Source: Gammaproteobacteria bacterium (GTDB lineage: Bacteria > Pseudomonadota > Gammaproteobacteria > GCA-2400775). Taken from it: a DNA stretch of 64,000 nt. A program made the translations under genes and the position numbers. Below, piece by piece: positions 54,292 to 62,980 of this stretch; the stretch's first letter is position 1; every line of letters begins with the position of its first letter. Below the pieces are notes generated by a model. The model made no database searches, was not told the DNA's origin, and saw only the letters and a program-made list of their open reading frames with translations. The stretch covers positions 1-64,000 of the forward strand of contig WGFU01000019.1 in NCBI GenBank assembly GCA_015492075.1. Reading direction: 5' to 3'.

Positions 54292-55206
54292 ATGAAAATG
54301 CTTGATAAGGCTTATATTCATCTAGTTAAAAAGCATACCTCTGTTATTCGATTGATAATGGCCGCGGTATTCGTTCTCGGTTTTTTTGGCGTAGGCGCGC
54401 AAGCAGCAGACGCTCAAAGTAATTTTGATCAAGAAGGTCACTACACTTTGGGTGTGGTACCGTTTGTTTCTCTCAGCCATCTTGCGGATAGTTTCGCGCC
54501 GGTTATTATTAATATGCGGCAAACATTGGGGAAACCAATATTACTTCGAAGCAGTTCTAGTTTTGGCACGTTTATGGAAAATCTGAAAAATGAGAGGTAC
54601 GACATTGCCTATATGCAGTCCTTGGACTTTGTTCGGTTGGCACATAATGCCGGTTATGTACCGATAACAACCTCAGATGCAGGGGTATTCGTTGTTCTCG
54701 TGGTAGCTTCGGCAAGCGCATTTTCCCGACTCGATGATTTAAAAGGAAAAACGGTAGGCTTAGCGTCTGAAGTTTCTGCGCTGAGCTATATGACGAAGTT
54801 TACAATGAAGAGTCGTGGTATAGATCTCGATAACGAGATCGAGTTTGTTTATTTGAGTAATAACGGCGCATGCCTTTTTGAATTATTTGTTGGTGGTGTA
54901 GATGCATGCGCAATGTCAGTAACTGCATTGAATTCTTTTCAGAAAAAACCAGGACATGAAATTAAGGTGCTTGCGCATATGCACCCAGTCACACCTCCGT
55001 TGCTGGTTGTTCATTCTCGCATGAGTGAATTTGAAGGTGAACGCCTTTATAAAGGGCTCCTTAGAATGTCGATTAACAATCTGTACGACAACAGCACTAC
55101 GCAAGGGTCTGATTTCAAACTGTTCAGCCCGTTAGACGGTCACGACGATGATGACCTTAAGGCGTATTGGGAACAGATTGATAGCCAAGTCCTTGATTTG
55201 CTGTGA
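54292..55206 (+). CDS. PhnD-like periplasmic binding protein 2
   Basis: 304 residues, clear paralogue of the preceding protein. It has a signal peptide (LIMAAVFVLGFFGVGAQAAD), then HYTLGVVPFVSLSHLADSFA, FMENLKNERYDIAYMQSLDF, LDDLKGKTVGLASEVSALSY, and LFVGGVDACAMSVTALNSFQ. The paralogues keep the same PFVSL and VDACAM landmarks but differ at the likely ligand pocket, so they may bind different ligands. RBS AGGAG upstream of ATG 54292. Lies 140 bp after its paralogue. Confidence 0.8.
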   Translation: MKMLDKAYIHLVKKHTSVIRLIMAAVFVLGFFGVGAQAADAQSNFDQEGHYTLGVVPFVSLSHLADSFAPVIINMRQTLGKPILLRSSSSFGTFMENLKNERYDIAYMQSLDFVRLAHNAGYVPITTSDAGVFVVLVVASASAFSRLDDLKGKTVGLASEVSALSYMTKFTMKSRGIDLDNEIEFVYLSNNGACLFELFVGGVDACAMSVTALNSFQKKPGHEIKVLAHMHPVTPPLLVVHSRMSEFEGERLYKGLLRMSINNLYDNSTTQGSDFKLFSPLDGHDDDDLKAYWEQIDSQVLDLL

Positions 55207-55510
55207 TCAGCAAGAGTGTAGGCACATATCAGTGACAGTGGTTTGTTTGGACAGGAAAATAAGTGGCTATTAAATGAGGTCTTGTACTTGATCGATACGA
55301 AGCCGGTGCCGATACACAATAAATGTTTTAAAGGGCTTATGGCAGCGAGAAGTCCTACAGGGCAGATGTGAGAGAAGGTGGGCAACCACTGGTGTCACGG
55401 TTTGCGCCGTCAAAGTTTGATCAGAAGATAACGGCCTGGCCAAGGAGGCTAATTTAATAATAAAATGTTATGATATAACTTAACATGCAGGCGATGTGCC
55501 ACTTTTGACC
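55207..55510. other. Intergenic region upstream of the znu operon
   Basis: No gene seen other than the two tiny frames that follow. The Zur box lies at 55463-55483. AAGGAGG at 55442-55448 is followed by no fitting start codon. Confidence 0.5.
55463..55483. promoter_or_regulatory. Zur box upstream of znuCBA
   Basis: AAATGTTATGATATAACTTAA region: the core GTTATGATATAAC (55467-55479) differs by one base from the palindromic Zur consensus GTTATAATATAAC. Zur with bound Zn would block transcription of the downstream zinc-uptake genes. Confidence 0.85.
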
Positions 55511-55588
55511 ATGGAGCCTGAGCAAAAGCATAAGCGTCACCTAATCCACAGGCGACTTAGATATTTTACTGATCCTGAAATGGGCTAA
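55511..55588 (+). CDS. Tiny ORF 1 before znuC
   Basis: ATG at 55511 opens a 25-residue frame, MEPEQKHKRHLIHRRLRYFT, then DPEMG. It is rich in Lys, Arg and His. No good ribosome binding site is seen. It lies between the Zur box and znuC, and stops 4 bases before the next small frame. Could be a leader peptide or a chance ORF. Confidence 0.3.
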   Translation: MEPEQKHKRHLIHRRLRYFTDPEMG

Positions 55589-55592
55589 CACA

Positions 55593-55703
55593 ATGTGTTT
55601 TAAAGAGTCTTCCGCACTGCTTTCAAGCCTGTTTACGCGCTTTTTACAGGCCATGCTGGTGTTGGCCATTTTATGGCTGAGCGTGTTCTGGGCCTTGCAC
55701 TAA
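55593..55703 (+). CDS. Tiny membrane ORF 2 before znuC
   Basis: 36 residues from ATG 55593: a polar start, then one hydrophobic helix (FLQAMLVLAILWLSVFWALH at the end). It lies 9 bp before znuC on the same strand and so within the Zur-controlled unit. Such a small membrane protein could help the transporter, but this is inference. Confidence 0.4.
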   Translation: MCFKESSALLSSLFTRFLQAMLVLAILWLSVFWALH

Positions 55704-55712
55704 GGAACTATT

Positions 55713-56477
55713 GTGACAAAAACATTACTGCATTTTAACAATATTACGCTGGGCTATGATCGCCATCCAGCGGTACACCATCTGGATATTGAGATTGGTC
55801 GTGGCGAGCTGTTGGCTATTGTCGGCCCGAATGGGGGCGGCAAGTCCACCTTGCTAAAAGGCATCGCGGGGACTATTGCGCCACTGGAGGGGGAAATCAG
55901 TCTCGCTGTGGCCCGATCACATATCGCTTATCTGCCTCAGCAAGCAGATATCGATCGCAGTTTCCCGATTAGTGTCACCGATATGGTAGCCATGGGACTG
56001 TGGCACCGTCATGGCGCCTACGGTGGGTTTAGTCATAGCTGTCATAGGGAAATAGAGCGGGCATTGGCTCGTGTCGGGCTGCAAGGGTTTGAAAAAAGGC
56101 CCATAGGTACTTTGTCTGGGGGCCAATTACAGCGTGCCTTGTTTGCGCGCTTGATTTTGCAAAATGCCGAATTAATGCTGCTCGACGAACCCTTTTCTGC
56201 CATTGATGGCCGGACAGCTAATGACTTGATTAATCTCATTATTGAGTGGAACAAAAGTGGCAAGACAATTCTTGCCGTGACACATGATATGCATCAGGTG
56301 CGTAAATATTTTCCACAGACATTGCTACTGGCGCGGGAATTAGTGGCGATGGGTGATACAGAGAAGGTATTGTCAGCGCAAAACCTGTTGCGCGCACGTG
56401 CTCTAACAGAGGCATTTGATAATCGGGCTCATGTCTGTGAGCGTGAACATCTGCCTCATCATGGTGAAGCCGCTTGA
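55713..56477 (+). CDS. znuC: Zinc ABC transporter ATP-binding protein
   Basis: 254 residues from GTG 55713. Walker A GPNGGGKSTLL (about residues 37-47), Q-loop YLPQQADIDRS, ABC signature LSGGQLQRALFARL, Walker B LMLLDEPFSAID, and H-loop AVTHDMH. Family of Zn/Mn/Fe-chelate transporters. The last bases, GAACATCTGCCTCATCATGG, code for a His-rich end (HLPHHGEAA). Overlaps the permease gene by 4 bp (TTGA), so the operon is tightly coupled. The Zur box upstream argues for zinc. Confidence 0.94.
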   Translation: MTKTLLHFNNITLGYDRHPAVHHLDIEIGRGELLAIVGPNGGGKSTLLKGIAGTIAPLEGEISLAVARSHIAYLPQQADIDRSFPISVTDMVAMGLWHRHGAYGGFSHSCHREIERALARVGLQGFEKRPIGTLSGGQLQRALFARLILQNAELMLLDEPFSAIDGRTANDLINLIIEWNKSGKTILAVTHDMHQVRKYFPQTLLLARELVAMGDTEKVLSAQNLLRARALTEAFDNRAHVCEREHLPHHGEAA

Positions 56478-57343
56478 TATTCGACCTGCTGATTTCCCCC
56501 TTTATTGAATTCGGTTTTATGCGGCGAGCATTAGTCGGCTGCCTGGCGCTAGCATTAGGGGCAACACCGATAGGGATATTTTTAATGCTGCGGCGTATGA
56601 GCTTGGTGGGGGATGCAATGGCACATGCTATCTTGCCCGGTGCAGCCTTCGGTTATCTTATCTCCGGCCTGTCGGTAGGTGCTATGACCGTAGGGGGTAT
56701 TGCTGCCGGCCTGATTGTGGCATTGCTATCCGGCATTGTTGCGCGTGCAACAGTGTTGCGCGAAGACGCGAGTCTGGCTGCATTTTATTTGATTTCTCTG
56801 GCATTGGGAGTATTGATTGTCTCACTGAGCGGAAACAGCATTGATTTACTGCATGTATTGTTTGGTAGTGTACTCGCGCTGGATAATGCAACGCTCTATC
56901 TCATCGCCTCTATTACAAGCATTACAGTTTTGGCGATGGCGTTGATTTATCGCCTCTTAGTACTGGAGTGTGTCGATGCAGGCTATTTACGCAGTGTCAG
57001 TGGTTTAAGCCCGGTGGCCCATTACGGTTTTCTGATATTGGTCGTTATTAACCTGGTCGGTGGATTTCACGCCTTGGGAACACTGATGGCAGTGGGGGTG
57101 ATGGTGTTACCTGCGGCTGCGGCGCGTTTCTGGGCGAGGAATATCGGCCGCATGCTGTGTATTGCCGTCCTGATGGCATTGTTGGCGGGTTATTTCGGTT
57201 TACTGTTGTCTTATTATGCCGGCGTGCCGTCTGGTCCGGCCATTGTCTTAATGTTGGGCGCTACCTATCTTCTGTCGATATTGTTCGGGTTTGAGGGCGT
57301 TATCACCCGGCGATTGCGCGCAATGCGTCATTTGGAAGCCTGA
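56474..57343 (+). CDS. znuB: Zinc ABC transporter permease
   Basis: 289 residues from TTG 56474, overlapping znuC by 4 bp. About seven to eight hydrophobic helices. The ABC-3 family motifs GDAMAHAILPGAAFGYLISG near the start and HALGTLMAVGVMVLPAAAAR near the end are present. Together with ZnuC it forms the inner-membrane pore that passes zinc from ZnuA. Followed by znuA after 6 bp. Confidence 0.94.
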   Translation: MIFDLLISPFIEFGFMRRALVGCLALALGATPIGIFLMLRRMSLVGDAMAHAILPGAAFGYLISGLSVGAMTVGGIAAGLIVALLSGIVARATVLREDASLAAFYLISLALGVLIVSLSGNSIDLLHVLFGSVLALDNATLYLIASITSITVLAMALIYRLLVLECVDAGYLRSVSGLSPVAHYGFLILVVINLVGGFHALGTLMAVGVMVLPAAAARFWARNIGRMLCIAVLMALLAGYFGLLLSYYAGVPSGPAIVLMLGATYLLSILFGFEGVITRRLRAMRHLEA

Positions 57344-57349
57344 GCTGTT

Positions 57350-58279
57350 ATGTTACATATGTTGCGGTATGGAGTCATTCTCGTTGCTTGTCTGCTAGCT
57401 ATAAGTCCGGTCTTGGCTAAGGCAGCAACACCAGAGCGCAAGCTTCAGGTTGTCACCTCGTTTAGTATTTTGGCCGACATGACCCGCGTTATAGGCGCTG
57501 AGCATGTTGATGTGTATTCACTGGTCGGACCAGAAGAAGATGTTCACGTTTATCAGCCGCGACCGAAAGATGCGCAACGGCTGGCAGAGGCAGATCTGCT
57601 GGTATTAAACGGTCTTGGTTTTGAAGGCTGGATAGAACGTTTGATCGAGGCCTCTGGCTATCAAGGTCCCGTCGTTACGGCCAGCGACAATATCCCCTTG
57701 TTGCTCTCGAGCAATCAAAATCACAATCACGGTTCCGAGGCGGATGGGCATGATGACCCGCATGCCTGGCAAAGCATTGCCAACGCCAAGGTCTATGTGA
57801 ACAATATAGCCCATGGCTTGGCGCGAGCTGATGAGACACACAACCAGTATTATTTTTCCAGGCGAGACAGTTATCAGCGAGAACTCGATACCCTTGATCA
57901 ATACATCACACTGCAGCTGTCAAAAATCCCTGAGAATCGGCGAAAACTGCTTACCTTGCATCGCGCTTATAGTTATTTTGAGTCTGCCTACGACATTGAG
58001 TTTGTGGGCGCTCGGGGAATTAATGCCAGCGCTGGTGTCTCAGCGAGAGACCTTGCCAGCTTGATTAGGCTGATTAAGGCAGAGAATATCGCCGCCGCTT
58101 TTTTTGAACGTAGCAGCAATCCGAGCTTGCTGCGCCAGCTCACCCGTGAGACCGGGAGCCATATTGTTGGTAATCTTTACGCTGATTCGTTATCAAAACC
58201 TGCAGGCCCGGCATCTACTTATATCACGATGATGCGCTATAATGCCAATTCGTTGTTCAAGGCCTTGTCGCAATACTGA
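57350..58279 (+). CDS. znuA: Zinc-binding periplasmic protein
   Basis: 309 residues with a signal peptide (YGVILVACLLAISPVLA). Cluster A-I metal-binding fold: VTSFSILADMTRVIG, the His-containing EEDVHVYQPRPKDA, a His/Asp-rich loop (QNHNHGSEADGHDDPHAW, about residues 125-142), LHRAYSYFE, and the end segment YADSLSKPAGPASTYITMM. The His-rich loop and the Zur box favour zinc over manganese. znuA is last in the operon here (znuC-znuB-znuA), with no terminator seen directly after it. Confidence 0.92.
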   Translation: MLHMLRYGVILVACLLAISPVLAKAATPERKLQVVTSFSILADMTRVIGAEHVDVYSLVGPEEDVHVYQPRPKDAQRLAEADLLVLNGLGFEGWIERLIEASGYQGPVVTASDNIPLLLSSNQNHNHGSEADGHDDPHAWQSIANAKVYVNNIAHGLARADETHNQYYFSRRDSYQRELDTLDQYITLQLSKIPENRRKLLTLHRAYSYFESAYDIEFVGARGINASAGVSARDLASLIRLIKAENIAAAFFERSSNPSLLRQLTRETGSHIVGNLYADSLSKPAGPASTYITMMRYNANSLFKALSQY

Positions 58280-58510
58280 CAATTCACGTCTGCACGGCAA
58301 ATAGTCAGACTATTGACTTGTTTAATAGTTTTTACGATCAATCACTTATGTGAGAAAAGTAAGACTTTACAACCGCAACGTCGAAGTGATTCTCGCGATA
58401 TAGCGCCACAGTAACCGAGTTGGCCCTATGAGCCAGCCTTTAGCACGTTAAAGGATGCCATGGACAGGTCGACAGAGCTTGCAGAGTCGTTACTTATTTG
58501 GATTAAGTCT

Positions 58511-59041
58511 ATGAAAGCTTTTGCACTTGTTCTAATGGCAGTGTTTACCTTGGCGAGTTGTGTCTCCGTGCCGAAACAATCCGCCTGGCCGAACGATATC
58601 CCTGCCTATTCGTTTTACATCGACAAGTATCATAGCGACTTGGATAATCAGCATCAGCAACGCCTGGATGAGTATCTGAAGTGGGTGATCGGCTTTTATT
58701 ACGGCACAGAACTCTATAGTAATGGCTGGCTCCGAGTCACCCAGGAAGCTATCGAAGCTATCGAGGATCCAGCCGAAAGGGCGCTTGCACGAAACAAATT
58801 GGATTGGATTGGGCAACATGTCTCAGCGGAGTGGGCCAAATCAAATGCCTTGCGCGTCATTAATAGCCGCCATGTTTCTATTTGGGCGTTGTCACTTGAT
58901 GAGGCCATTGCACGTGGTGAGGCCTTATCCTATATAGACGAAGTAGTACGCGATATTGATGCCATCCTCGCGGGGCTTATCGAGCCTGATGATATCACCG
59001 ATTATAGATACTTTACAGAAAGCGAAGATTTTTTCTTCTAG
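58511..59041 (+). CDS. Lipoprotein of unknown function
   Basis: About 176 residues from ATG 58511 (MKAFALVLMAVFTLASC, lipobox LASC), the longer frame to 58460 lacking a signal at its start. The mature part is acidic and helical, with IDKYHSDLDNQHQQRLDEYL and WIGQHVSAEWAKSNALRVIN. A function cannot be named. It lies 230 bp after znuA and about 370 bp before cioA, probably its own unit. Confidence 0.65.
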   Translation: MKAFALVLMAVFTLASCVSVPKQSAWPNDIPAYSFYIDKYHSDLDNQHQQRLDEYLKWVIGFYYGTELYSNGWLRVTQEAIEAIEDPAERALARNKLDWIGQHVSAEWAKSNALRVINSRHVSIWALSLDEAIARGEALSYIDEVVRDIDAILAGLIEPDDITDYRYFTESEDFFF

Positions 59042-59418
59042 TGGATTGGCTTGATAATGGTATCCATACCTCCTCCCGCAAACCTCATCGCTCAATCTTT
59101 CTTGCCATTGCGCATCTTCGAGTTTTGCTAATATAGCTACAGCTCCGATAAAACCAGGGAATGTATTCTAGATCGGCGTATTGCATTGGCCAATGATGAC
59201 AAAAGAAGCTCCAAGCCTCTACCACGAATTAGCCATACCACCCAAACTAGCCCTCCTGACAGAGCGAGAACGTGCCCCATTTCTCTACATATTCTCTGAA
59301 TATGGCAATACCTTAAGTTCTCTATTAATGGACCGATAATTGAGTTAACGGTGTTTCCGTTGCAGCAAGATTTTGATGGGATGGACTCCTGGCTTAACGA
59401 CTACCCAAGGTGGTACCG
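59042..59418. other. Intergenic region upstream of cioA
   Basis: No gene and no clear FNR/ANR box (TTGAT-N4-ATCAA) seen. TTGAGTTAAC (near 59339) could be part of a -35 region. The ribosome binding site AAGG lies at 59407-59410. Confidence 0.4.
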
Positions 59419-60834
59419 ATGGATTTGGATGTAACCTTGCTTTCAAGGGTGCAGTTTGCATTTACTGTGTCCTTCCATATTATTTTCCCCACGCTCTCAT
59501 TGGGTCTAGCGCTATTACTCGCCATCATTGAGGGGATATGGCTTAAAACAGGTAAAGAGGTTTTCTACTTTCTTTATCGTTTCTGGGTAAAAATATTCGC
59601 GCTGACCTTTGGCATGGGAGTTGTGTCCGGCATCGTATTGGCATTCCAATTCGGCACCAATTTCAGTCGCTTTGCTGAGTTTGCCGGCCCCGTATTAGGC
59701 CCTTTAATCAGTGTGGAAGTGTTAACGGCATTTTTTCTGGAAGCGGGCTTTCTGGGCGTTATGCTGTTTGGCTGGAGCAAGGTTGGCCCGCGACTGCATT
59801 TTACCGCAACGCTGCTAGTAATGTTAGGTACAATGAACTCCGCATTTTGGATTGTCGCTGCTAATTCGTGGATGCATACCCCGGCCGGTGTGATCGTGGA
59901 AGCAGGCAAAGTAATTGTTGTTAATTGGTGGGATGTGGTATTTAACCCGTCATTTCCTTACCGCTATTTCCATATGTTATTTGCTTCTTATCTAACTTCT
60001 GCGACAGTAATGGCGGGTATCTCAGCATGGTATTTACTAAAGCACCAGCATATCAGTGTGGCAAAAAAAGGGCTTTCTATCGGCTTGTTAGGAATGGCGA
60101 TATTAGCCCCCACACAGGTGCTTGTTGGTGATATGCATGGTTTGCAAGCATTAAGGGACCAGCCTGCAAAGGTCGCTGCTATGGAAGGTATTTGGGAAAC
60201 ACAAAAGGGTGTGCCGATGTTGCTGTTTGCGCTACCTAATCAAGAAGAGGAGCGAAACGATTTTGAAATTGCCATTCCCAAGCTGGCTAGCATTATTCTC
60301 ACCCATGATATGAATGGCGAGATTAAGGGCTTAAAGGAATTTGCGCCGGAAGACCGGCCCTACGTGCCAGTGGTGTTTTGGAGTTTTCGCATGATGGTTG
60401 CCAGTGGCGTGGTGTTGATTGCTATAGCAATGTTTGGCATGTATTGTCGTTATCGCAAAACATTATTCAGCAATCAGTTTTTCCATAAATCTTGTGTCGC
60501 GGCATTACCTCTTGGTTTTATTGCCACACTGGCAGGCTGGTTTACCGCAGAAGTGGGGCGACAGCCTTATACAGTAACAGGGTTATTACGCACCGCCGAC
60601 AGTGTGTCACCGATTGATCCGTATTCGGTTGCTATTTCTTTAACATTATTTGTTGTGATCTATAGCATCTTGTTTGTCGCCTACCTTTATTATCTGACGA
60701 AATTGATTCGTAAAGGCCCCCGGTATGAACCTCCTGTTGCATATGTTGTTGAACATATAGAACCACCAACATTGCGTGATAGGGTCGACGGAGAATTTAT
60801 TGATCGTGAGGAGGGTAAATACAATGGAGCTTGA
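59419..60834 (+). CDS. cioA: Cyanide-insensitive-type cytochrome bd oxidase subunit I
   Basis: 471 residues from ATG 59419 (MDLDVTLLSRVQFAFTVSFH), with AAGG at 59407; a GTG at 59410 is in frame but less likely. Membrane protein that binds haems b558, b595 and d and oxidises ubiquinol. Seen: FHIIFPTLSLGLALLLA with the conserved His, GDMHGLQALRDQPAKVAAME with the quinol-site Lys and Glu, ANSWMHTPAG and WFTAEVGRQPYTVTGLLRTA. The Q-loop is short, typical of the CIO group. The cioB start overlaps its end by 11 bp. Confidence 0.93.
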   Translation: MDLDVTLLSRVQFAFTVSFHIIFPTLSLGLALLLAIIEGIWLKTGKEVFYFLYRFWVKIFALTFGMGVVSGIVLAFQFGTNFSRFAEFAGPVLGPLISVEVLTAFFLEAGFLGVMLFGWSKVGPRLHFTATLLVMLGTMNSAFWIVAANSWMHTPAGVIVEAGKVIVVNWWDVVFNPSFPYRYFHMLFASYLTSATVMAGISAWYLLKHQHISVAKKGLSIGLLGMAILAPTQVLVGDMHGLQALRDQPAKVAAMEGIWETQKGVPMLLFALPNQEEERNDFEIAIPKLASIILTHDMNGEIKGLKEFAPEDRPYVPVVFWSFRMMVASGVVLIAIAMFGMYCRYRKTLFSNQFFHKSCVAALPLGFIATLAGWFTAEVGRQPYTVTGLLRTADSVSPIDPYSVAISLTLFVVIYSILFVAYLYYLTKLIRKGPRYEPPVAYVVEHIEPPTLRDRVDGEFIDREEGKYNGA

Positions 60835-61837
60835 TTTTGCCTTGATTTCCGTTGCCGTGATTGGTTTTGGTCTGATTATGTACGTTATTTTGGATGGTTT
60901 TGACTTGGGAGTCGGAATTTTGTTTCCCTTTGCCAATAATGAGCAGGTACGCGACAGCATGATAAACAGTATCGCTCCGGTGTGGGACGGCAATGAGACC
61001 TGGTTGGTAATGGGAGGCGCCATATTGTTTGCAGCCTTTCCGCAGGCCTATGCCATTATTCTATCCGCCTTGTATGTACCCATTATGCTGATGTTGTTTT
61101 CCTTGATTTTTCGCGGTGTTGCTTTCGAGTTCAGAATGAAAGCCAACGAAAGTAAATTCTTGTGGACTGCGGTATTTTTTGCCGCCTCATTTATGACTGC
61201 TTTTAGTCAGGGTTTATTATTGGCTGGGCTGATTACAGGCATTAACGTCAGAGACGGACAGTTCGCGGGCGGTCCCTTTGACTGGGTGTCACCGTTTGCG
61301 TTGATAGTCGGCTTGGCAATGGTATGTGGTTATGCCTTACTGGGGGCGACCTGGTTAATTAGGAAAACAGAGGGTGATTTACTCAATATGTCGTTCCGCG
61401 GTTCGATGTTTTTTTTGCTGGCAATTATGGTTTTCATGGCCATTGTCAGTGTCTATACCCCACGCTTAGCTCCGGAAATAGAAGTACGCTGGTTTTCCGG
61501 AGAAAATGTATTCTACCTGTTACCGGCACCGATACTTGGTTTGATTTGTGCCTGGCGGCTTTGGCACGATCTGCGAATTCGGCGAGAGGATTCCCCATTT
61601 TTCTGGGCCATTGGTTTATTTCTAACCGGTTACCTCGGTCTTGCTGTTAGTTTCTGGCCCTATATTATTCCATTCGAAGTCACGATTTGGCAGGCTGCAT
61701 CACCCGATTCTTCACAATTATTTTTGTTAATACCTATACTGTTTATCATGCCTATAACACTTGCGTACAGCTGGTATAGTTATCGAGTATTTCGTGGCAA
61801 GGTCACCGATGTTAGTGGCTACTCAGCCCATAAATAA
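60824..61837 (+). CDS. cioB: Cyanide-insensitive-type cytochrome bd oxidase subunit II
   Basis: 337 residues from ATG 60824, with GAGGAGGG as ribosome binding site; a frame to 60776 would be longer but is inside cioA. Motifs: MYVILDGFDLGVGILFPF, the MINSIAPVWDGNETWLVMGG block near residue 45, and eight or nine hydrophobic helices. It is the structural partner of CioA. It overlaps cioA by 11 bp and the small DUF2474 gene by 29 bp. Confidence 0.93.
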   Translation: MELDFALISVAVIGFGLIMYVILDGFDLGVGILFPFANNEQVRDSMINSIAPVWDGNETWLVMGGAILFAAFPQAYAIILSALYVPIMLMLFSLIFRGVAFEFRMKANESKFLWTAVFFAASFMTAFSQGLLLAGLITGINVRDGQFAGGPFDWVSPFALIVGLAMVCGYALLGATWLIRKTEGDLLNMSFRGSMFFLLAIMVFMAIVSVYTPRLAPEIEVRWFSGENVFYLLPAPILGLICAWRLWHDLRIRREDSPFFWAIGLFLTGYLGLAVSFWPYIIPFEVTIWQAASPDSSQLFLLIPILFIMPITLAYSWYSYRVFRGKVTDVSGYSAHK

Positions 61838-61967
61838 TGACGCCGCCAAAAATCACCCAGGGCAACGCCTGGTATGGTTTTTCACACTATGGTTGTGCTC
61901 GGTTATCGCCTTAACCATGTTGGTCTGGCCATTGCGCTGGCTATTTTCCATGCTTTTGAATTATTAG
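61809..61967 (+). CDS. DUF2474 small subunit of the bd oxidase
   Basis: 52 residues from ATG 61809, overlapping cioB by 29 bp. RLVWFFTLWLCSVIALTMLV is a single membrane helix followed by WPLRWLF, as in DUF2474 proteins that accompany CioAB (a counterpart of CydX in other bd oxidases). Its position directly after cioB in overlapping frame is the expected one. The start could be elsewhere, but the helix is intact. Confidence 0.75.
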   Translation: MLVATQPINNDAAKNHPGQRLVWFFTLWLCSVIALTMLVWPLRWLFSMLLNY

Positions 61968-62129
61968 ATCGCAACTTCTACTCTATTTTAGAACGGGTAT
62001 TTCCGCCATCGATAATCGGAGTTAATGGTAGAGGTCAGGCCGCCATATCTAACCAAGTGCTAAGCTAGCACAAACTCCCCCGGAAGGAAGGCCAGTCATA
62101 GGCAGAGAATTTGGCAGTATACTAAAACC
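61968..62129. other. Intergenic region before the IS remnant
   Basis: No gene supported. CAAACTCCCCCGGAAGGAAGGCC (62071 onward, shown in part as CTCCCCCGGAAGG) could be the remains of an IS3-family end, but no partner inverted repeat was found. Confidence 0.3.
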
Positions 62130-62300
62130 ATGAAGAAGTCGAAGTTCAGCGACACGCAGATTGTGTCTTCTTAGAAAGAAGCGGAAGCAGGCATGCGGGG
62201 GAAAGAAGTGGATGCGGAAAGTGTATTTTTGGCTCCAGAATATCCGGCGGGTATTTTCCCGGATGATGGGTCCCATAGCGCAATGGCAGTGATACCATAA
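62130..62300 (+). pseudogene. Remnant of an IS3-family transposase orfA
   Basis: ATG at 62130 reads MKKSKFSDTQIVSS, then a TAG stop, then KEAEAGM, the N-terminal pattern of IS3-family OrfA (MKKSRFTEEQI...LKEAEAGM). After about 30 codons the sequence diverges. No orfB and no second inverted repeat are present. Therefore an old fragment. Confidence 0.7.
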
Positions 62301-62331
62301 AAAATAAGTTTTTCAGGATCGACCATATTAA

Positions 62332-62931
62332 ATGATTGATAATAAGCTGTTTTCTCAAGCATGTGAGAACAATAAGCAGCCCATTGCCGAACTATTGCAG
62401 ACTGTGTTCAGTGAGCCTGGCTTGATTGTAGAGATTGGTAGCGGCAGTGGACAACATGCTGTGTATATGGCGTCTGTACTGCCACATGTCATTTGGCAGC
62501 CGACCGATATGGCTGAAGCCTTGCATAGCGTCGAGGCGTACCGGCGCGAATCCGGTCTGAGCAATATTAAACCCGCATTGGCGATGAATGTGTTAGACGC
62601 GACTTGGCCAATCACCGAGGTGGATGGCGTGTTTTCAGCGAATACCGCACATATAATGTCTTGGCCAGCCGTTGAGGCGATGTTTAGAGGTGTTGCCGGG
62701 CTGTTAGCGCAAGACAAACCATTTTTGCTATATGGGCCGTTTAATTATAGCGGTGAGTTTACATCAGAAGGGAATATTCGGCTGGACGCCTGGGCACGGT
62801 CGGTTTATCCGGGCGCCGGCATTCGTGATTTCGGTGAGGTTTGCGATTTCGCCGAACAATGCGGGTTTACGTTGCTACAAGACCACACGATGCCGGCGAA
62901 CAACCGCTTACTGCAGTTTTCTAAGCAATAG
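62332..62931 (+). CDS. DUF938 SAM-dependent methyltransferase-like protein
   Basis: 199 residues. LFSQACENNKQPIAELL starts the DUF938 family, and EIGSGSGQHAVYMA is motif I for SAM binding (about residues 34-47), with VIWQPTDM and SANTAHIMSW after it. LYGPFNYSGEFTSEGNIRLD and MPANNRLLQF complete the family pattern. Cytoplasmic; the substrate is unknown. Single gene after the IS remnant. Confidence 0.85.
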   Translation: MIDNKLFSQACENNKQPIAELLQTVFSEPGLIVEIGSGSGQHAVYMASVLPHVIWQPTDMAEALHSVEAYRRESGLSNIKPALAMNVLDATWPITEVDGVFSANTAHIMSWPAVEAMFRGVAGLLAQDKPFLLYGPFNYSGEFTSEGNIRLDAWARSVYPGAGIRDFGEVCDFAEQCGFTLLQDHTMPANNRLLQFSKQ

Positions 62932-62980
62932 CTTGAATTATCACAGGGTGAAAAAAGCTGAATACCGCAAGCCGTAGGAT

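Noticed and set aside
59042-59418. FNR/ANR-type site for control of cioAB by oxygen
   Set aside because: Only a loose TTGAGTTAAC was found; the second half-site is missing.
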